The notes beneath the pieces are model-generated. The model was given only the letters and a program-made list of their open reading frames with translations. It was not told the origin of the DNA and made no database searches. Positions 26,663 to 29,885 of a stretch of 29,885 nt of DNA are shown here, piece by piece. Position numbers and translations under genes: made by a program. How positions within the stretch are numbered: the first letter of the stretch is position 1; every line of letters begins with the position of its first letter. The stretch is from a virus, in the IMG/VR virus record IMGVR_UViG_3300009285_000432, positions 1 through 29,885 of that record, one strand, 5' to 3'.

Positions 26663-28387
26663 ATGGCACGCACATTTCTGACATTCGATGCAATCACTCT
26701 CCCGACGGGCACTCTGACCGTGCGGCTGGACTACGCCGATACGATCACACTCACAAACCCCGGGAGCATAGGGCCGTTTGAGATCGGGGAGTTTGCGGAG
26801 AGGGTTGAAATCAAATCGGGCACGATTGAGATGCCGTCGGTACAACTCACGGTCGCTGAAAACTATTCGACACACGCCGAGGGGTTCTGGTTTAAGCTCT
26901 TCACCCAGTCAGTTGATCTTGAGCTCCCGACCCTGAGATTTTATCTCAACGAGGGTTCGGGGGATACGTTCCTTTTCTGGGGCGTGGTGGATTTGACAAC
27001 GGTGCAAACGGATGAAATGTACATCAGCGGGTCAACGTACAAACGCCCGGTCGTCAGGTTCACAATCATTTCAAACCTCAAGCTCCTTGAGGCGATCGAT
27101 GCGGCGGCATACATCGCCGCTGTTGCGACTCACGCAGTCGATGAAAACCTGCTGGCTCAGGTTTCCGATCTTGGCTACACGGTCACAGGCGGAGCAGCAG
27201 GCACGTACGGTTATCGTGTGGCGGTGAGGGATACAAACTATGAGTTTGTGTGGTGTGACGAACTCGTTATCACCGACGGCCCCACAACTCTTGACGCAAG
27301 CCACTACATTGATCTGTCATGGACCGGAATTGGAGGCGCGGCGAACTACGCGATCTACAGGACTCAGGGCGGGCCGGATCAGGGGTTTATCACAGCCGGA
27401 GCTGGAAACTCGTTCCACGATGACGGGGTTGCAGCCGGTACCGTGGGATCGACTCAGTCTCAAAGATCATGCCGGCAGTTTGTTTCTCTCGCCGATTTTT
27501 TCCGTGAGGCGGTTGTTCAAGGATTGGGGTCTACGTACGTAACATCTTTACTCACGCTTGATACTCACGACGTGAGGCCGATGTACGACTCAACGAGTTA
27601 CGACGTGGAAAGCATATACATACTCATCAAAGACAACTATGGGACAGCTTCCGGGCCTGATTGGGTCTATACGCCATACTGGGACACCGCAGACGGAGAA
27701 TGTCTGTTGACTCGGTTCGGGAGCATCCTGAGTCTCTTGGGTCACATCTGTAACCACTTTGCCTATTACCCGAGGTACTACTACGACATTGCTACATCGA
27801 GGCACAAAATCGAGTTGCTGACAAGAGGCCGTGCGGGGAGTACGATTACACTCGACGGAGGACTGGCCTCATCTCTCCAGAGCGTTGCGGCGTACATGCT
27901 CCCCCGCTCGATAGGAATTTCAAGGGCGAGGCAGGACAAAGACATCCCGCAGGAATACGCCTATGAAGGGATCAATGAGGAGTTTGACCTCCAGTTTGCG
28001 CTCTCGTTTGTCTGCTATCACGCAGACTCTACAGCTGATGACTACGAGTATCTGTACTATCTCGATGACGCGGCGGGGATCATCACAGGTCTTCCGATGA
28101 ACGGCGCGTACTTTTACAACTACGCGACTCCCGATTATGAATCCGTAACAACCGGGCACATCCTGCAAAGAGCTTTAGGACTTTACTGGTACAACCTGAC
28201 TTATCGCAAGAGGAGGATGTACGAGCGGGATTATTTCTCGATCAAGTCATCAGGGTCTCACGCCGGGGTCAAAGTCCTTGCAAGGACACAGATCACGGAC
28301 GGAGTCGATACGATGACGTTTTACGCCAATGAGGTCCGCAAGGACATCACGACGAACACGCTACACATTCAATGGTTTGAACAATAG
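26663..28387 (+). CDS. Distal tail or baseplate hub protein with FnIII-like insert
   Basis: A 574-residue protein directly after the tape measure, where the distal tail or hub gene sits. The N-terminal beta-rich part (LTVRLDYADTITLTNPG; FRFYL-like strand in LPTLRFYLNEGSGDTFLFWG) suits a Dit or hub N-domain. Residues about 170-258 have the pattern GTYGYRVAVRD, IDLSWTGIGGAANYAIYRTQ, of an FnIII-like domain that may bind sugars. The C-terminal half has many Tyr and acidic residues. No enzyme motif is visible. Confidence 0.65.
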   Translation: MARTFLTFDAITLPTGTLTVRLDYADTITLTNPGSIGPFEIGEFAERVEIKSGTIEMPSVQLTVAENYSTHAEGFWFKLFTQSVDLELPTLRFYLNEGSGDTFLFWGVVDLTTVQTDEMYISGSTYKRPVVRFTIISNLKLLEAIDAAAYIAAVATHAVDENLLAQVSDLGYTVTGGAAGTYGYRVAVRDTNYEFVWCDELVITDGPTTLDASHYIDLSWTGIGGAANYAIYRTQGGPDQGFITAGAGNSFHDDGVAAGTVGSTQSQRSCRQFVSLADFFREAVVQGLGSTYVTSLLTLDTHDVRPMYDSTSYDVESIYILIKDNYGTASGPDWVYTPYWDTADGECLLTRFGSILSLLGHICNHFAYYPRYYYDIATSRHKIELLTRGRAGSTITLDGGLASSLQSVAAYMLPRSIGISRARQDKDIPQEYAYEGINEEFDLQFALSFVCYHADSTADDYEYLYYLDDAAGIITGLPMNGAYFYNYATPDYESVTTGHILQRALGLYWYNLTYRKRRMYERDYFSIKSSGSHAGVKVLARTQITDGVDTMTFYANEVRKDITTNTLHIQWFEQ

Positions 28388-28396
28388 GAGAATCAA

Positions 28397-29284
28397 ATGG
28401 CAATCACACGCGCGAACATTCTTGGCGGAGGCGTTGAATCCTGGAAAGTGAAGTGGGGAATCGACGAAACTCCCGACGATGCGTACTACTCTCTCGGCAC
28501 TCTGGCCGATGCGAGCGTCCGCGTCGATGTTATGCAGGGCATGTCCGGGGAGGCGGGTGAAAACCGTCCGACCTGGTGCAAGTTAGAGGCAACAGCAAAA
28601 ATGCTTTGCACGGACAAAACGACCGTGCTTGAGCTGTTGCACAACCTCGGGAATGCGTACCTGGCACACAAGATCACGGCAAAGAACGGCACGACGTTCA
28701 AAGGGGACTTCGGAATGGGCTGGAGGTTCGACTCCTCTTCGGATTTCGGAGGCGATCGGTTTATCGAAGTCCGGGCGGTGCACAACTTCCTTCTTGCTCA
28801 CGCCTCGCTCGAAGACCTGGCCGACGTGCTCGATACTCCTGCAGCAGACGGGACTCCCGATGCGGGGGATGTGCTCTATACATGGAGCGCGGCGACGAGA
28901 CACCCCGCAGGGGTGACGACGATCACCGTTGACCCTACGGGGTCTCCGGCGCATCCGGGGGTGTACAACAATGCGCGGTTCATCGCAGAGTGCAACATGA
29001 CCTCGGATGGACTGGGGAGAAACATCGGAAACAACACGATCCGTCTGACCTCGGAGTTTGACTGTCTCCAGACTCTCACGGAGCTGGCCCTGATGGGGTC
29101 GCTGATTGTCGCTACCGATGACAACGTGATGACGCTCGCCGATGGAACGGTTATCACCATGACCGGACTCATGTATCCGCTCAACGTCTACACTCTCCCA
29201 AGCGGGATGGAGAATGAGGCAACGATGCGTTACTCGATGACGAAGGTCATCAAATCGAGTGAGTGGGCGGGGATCGTGTCGTGA
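28397..29284 (+). CDS. Tail structural protein, possible tail tube or baseplate
   Basis: A 295-residue protein with SD AGGAGA. The middle has TFKGDFGMGWRFDSSSDFGG and DRFIEVRAVHNF, reminiscent of tail-tube proteins, and many beta strands with turns. No major tail protein is seen in its usual place before the chaperones (22829-24613), so this may be the tube protein in a displaced position; equally it could be a baseplate component. The stop overlaps the next start. Confidence 0.5.
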   Translation: MAITRANILGGGVESWKVKWGIDETPDDAYYSLGTLADASVRVDVMQGMSGEAGENRPTWCKLEATAKMLCTDKTTVLELLHNLGNAYLAHKITAKNGTTFKGDFGMGWRFDSSSDFGGDRFIEVRAVHNFLLAHASLEDLADVLDTPAADGTPDAGDVLYTWSAATRHPAGVTTITVDPTGSPAHPGVYNNARFIAECNMTSDGLGRNIGNNTIRLTSEFDCLQTLTELALMGSLIVATDDNVMTLADGTVITMTGLMYPLNVYTLPSGMENEATMRYSMTKVIKSSEWAGIVS

Positions 29285-29885
29285 GCATCTGGCTAGGGCA
29301 TACATCTCTCACGGTTGAGAATTGCGAGGACGCATGGAACGAGTCCTCGCATGCGGACATAACGTCTACGCTCAATTCGTCGGACTACATGGTCGGATCG
29401 GGGTCCGCGTCTTTGGTTGCAGGCGCGAACATCGCAACGGGGAATCTGCTCGCTACCGAGGTTGTAGCTCTTGACCTATCAAGCTATACGCATCTCTGCC
29501 TCTGGGTCAAGTCCTCGGCTACACAAGTGGCGGGGGCTCTCAAATTCGTCATGGACGAAGACGCTTCTTGCGCTTCTCCGTCTGAGACGCTTGACCTTCC
29601 GGCACTCGTTGCTAACCAATGGACGGCGTGTGTCCTGACATTTGCCGCTGCGACTTCGACGCGGAACGCCATCATATCGGTAGGGTTGAAATCCGGCGCA
29701 ACGATCGTAAGCGGCACGGCGATTCTCCTCGACGATCTTCGGGCGTTGACTGCAAGGCAGTTTAGTCCGATCATCATTCACGGACTGAACCGGCCTGATG
29801 CCGTACAGCATTCACGCGCGATGGTCCAGGAACAGCTCGATGGGAACATGTACGAGTTGACCCCGCAGAAACGGCGAAGAATCAT
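29281..29885 (+). CDS. Beta-sandwich tail or baseplate protein (truncated at the window end)
   Basis: GTG 29281 overlaps the previous stop as GTGA, and the frame stays open for 201 codons to the last base. It begins MSIWLGHTSLTVENCEDAWN and contains LDLSSYTHLCLWVKSS, TLDLPALVANQWTACVLTF and GTAILLDDLRAL, a jelly-roll or carbohydrate-binding-like beta-sandwich. The part after residue 165 has helical, charged segments. It probably belongs to the baseplate or receptor-binding apparatus; the C-terminus is missing. Confidence 0.65.
   Translation, partial: MSIWLGHTSLTVENCEDAWNESSHADITSTLNSSDYMVGSGSASLVAGANIATGNLLATEVVALDLSSYTHLCLWVKSSATQVAGALKFVMDEDASCASPSETLDLPALVANQWTACVLTFAAATSTRNAIISVGLKSGATIVSGTAILLDDLRALTARQFSPIIIHGLNRPDAVQHSRAMVQEQLDGNMYELTPQKRRRI

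Noticed and set aside
28583-29305. 240-codon frame on the - strand
   Set aside because: It lies antisense to 28397-29284, which has SD, overlaps and a sensible protein. The reverse product is Arg- and His-rich with no domain, as expected of a shadow.
1-29885. tRNA genes, CRISPR arrays, integrase, att sites and IS elements
   Set aside because: None was seen on reading the window; the repeats found are gene-boundary cassettes without regular spacers.

Overview
The window is about 30 kb of a tailed double-stranded DNA phage or prophage genome, probably a siphovirus with a non-contractile tail. All supported genes lie on the + strand. They are packed tightly, mostly through ATGA, GTGA or TAATG overlaps. 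No integrase, lysis gene, tRNA, CRISPR array or IS element was seen. The host looks Gram-negative: three small proteins carry Sec-type signal peptides, and there is an LPS-type glycosyltransferase cassette. A Bacteroidota or wider FCB-group host is possible, because the tape measure has a 'DSPFGIMGISNNI' segment of a kind I associate with Bacteroidota phages and the main promoter also fits a TTG-N21-TATATTT pattern. Strong Shine-Dalgarno (SD) sites are unusual for Bacteroides itself, so the host stays open.

Layout. (1) 1-3404: an early operon with NinB-like and NinG-like recombination proteins, then many very small proteins, several of them Cys-rich with CxxC pairs. (2) 3405-3611: a strong promoter whose predicted transcript begins with a long hairpin that holds the ribosome-binding site of a 40-residue leader ORF. 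The leader overlaps an HNH nuclease gene. (3) 3608-10731: HNH nuclease, small zinc-ribbon proteins, a beta-class DNA methyltransferase, a C5-cytosine methyltransferase (with a second ORF embedded in another frame), a PD-(D/E)XK-like nuclease, a deoxyribosyltransferase-like protein and small unknowns. Many junctions here carry one of two repeated sequences that supply the end of one gene and the SD and start of the next. A third such family lies at 1915-2780. (4) 10728-15299: a membrane microprotein and a surface or virion glycan module. The module has two GT2 glycosyltransferases, a two-TM protein, a radical SAM protein with SPASM/twitch-type cysteines, and a GT9 glycosyltransferase split into two genes with a methyltransferase gene between the halves. 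(5) 15291-15480: a second promoter followed within about 60 bp by an intrinsic terminator, resembling a lambda pR'-tR' late switch, then a structured leader. (6) 15510-29885: the late module. It runs through a ParB-methyltransferase fusion, TerS, TerL, portal, a small protein, scaffold, major capsid, a secreted protein, a terminator, head-tail connector, a second secreted protein, tail completion proteins, tail assembly chaperones with a -1 frameshift at TTTTTTC, tape measure, a distal tail or hub protein, a possible tail tube or baseplate protein, and a truncated last gene.

How the parts may work together (inference). The early genes handle recombination, DNA modification and small regulatory tasks. 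The glycan module may remodel host surface polysaccharide or decorate virions. The promoter-terminator pair would gate the head and tail genes. The observations most worth following are the split GT9, the gene embedded in the C5 methyltransferase, the repeated gene-boundary cassettes, and the hairpin leader before the HNH gene.
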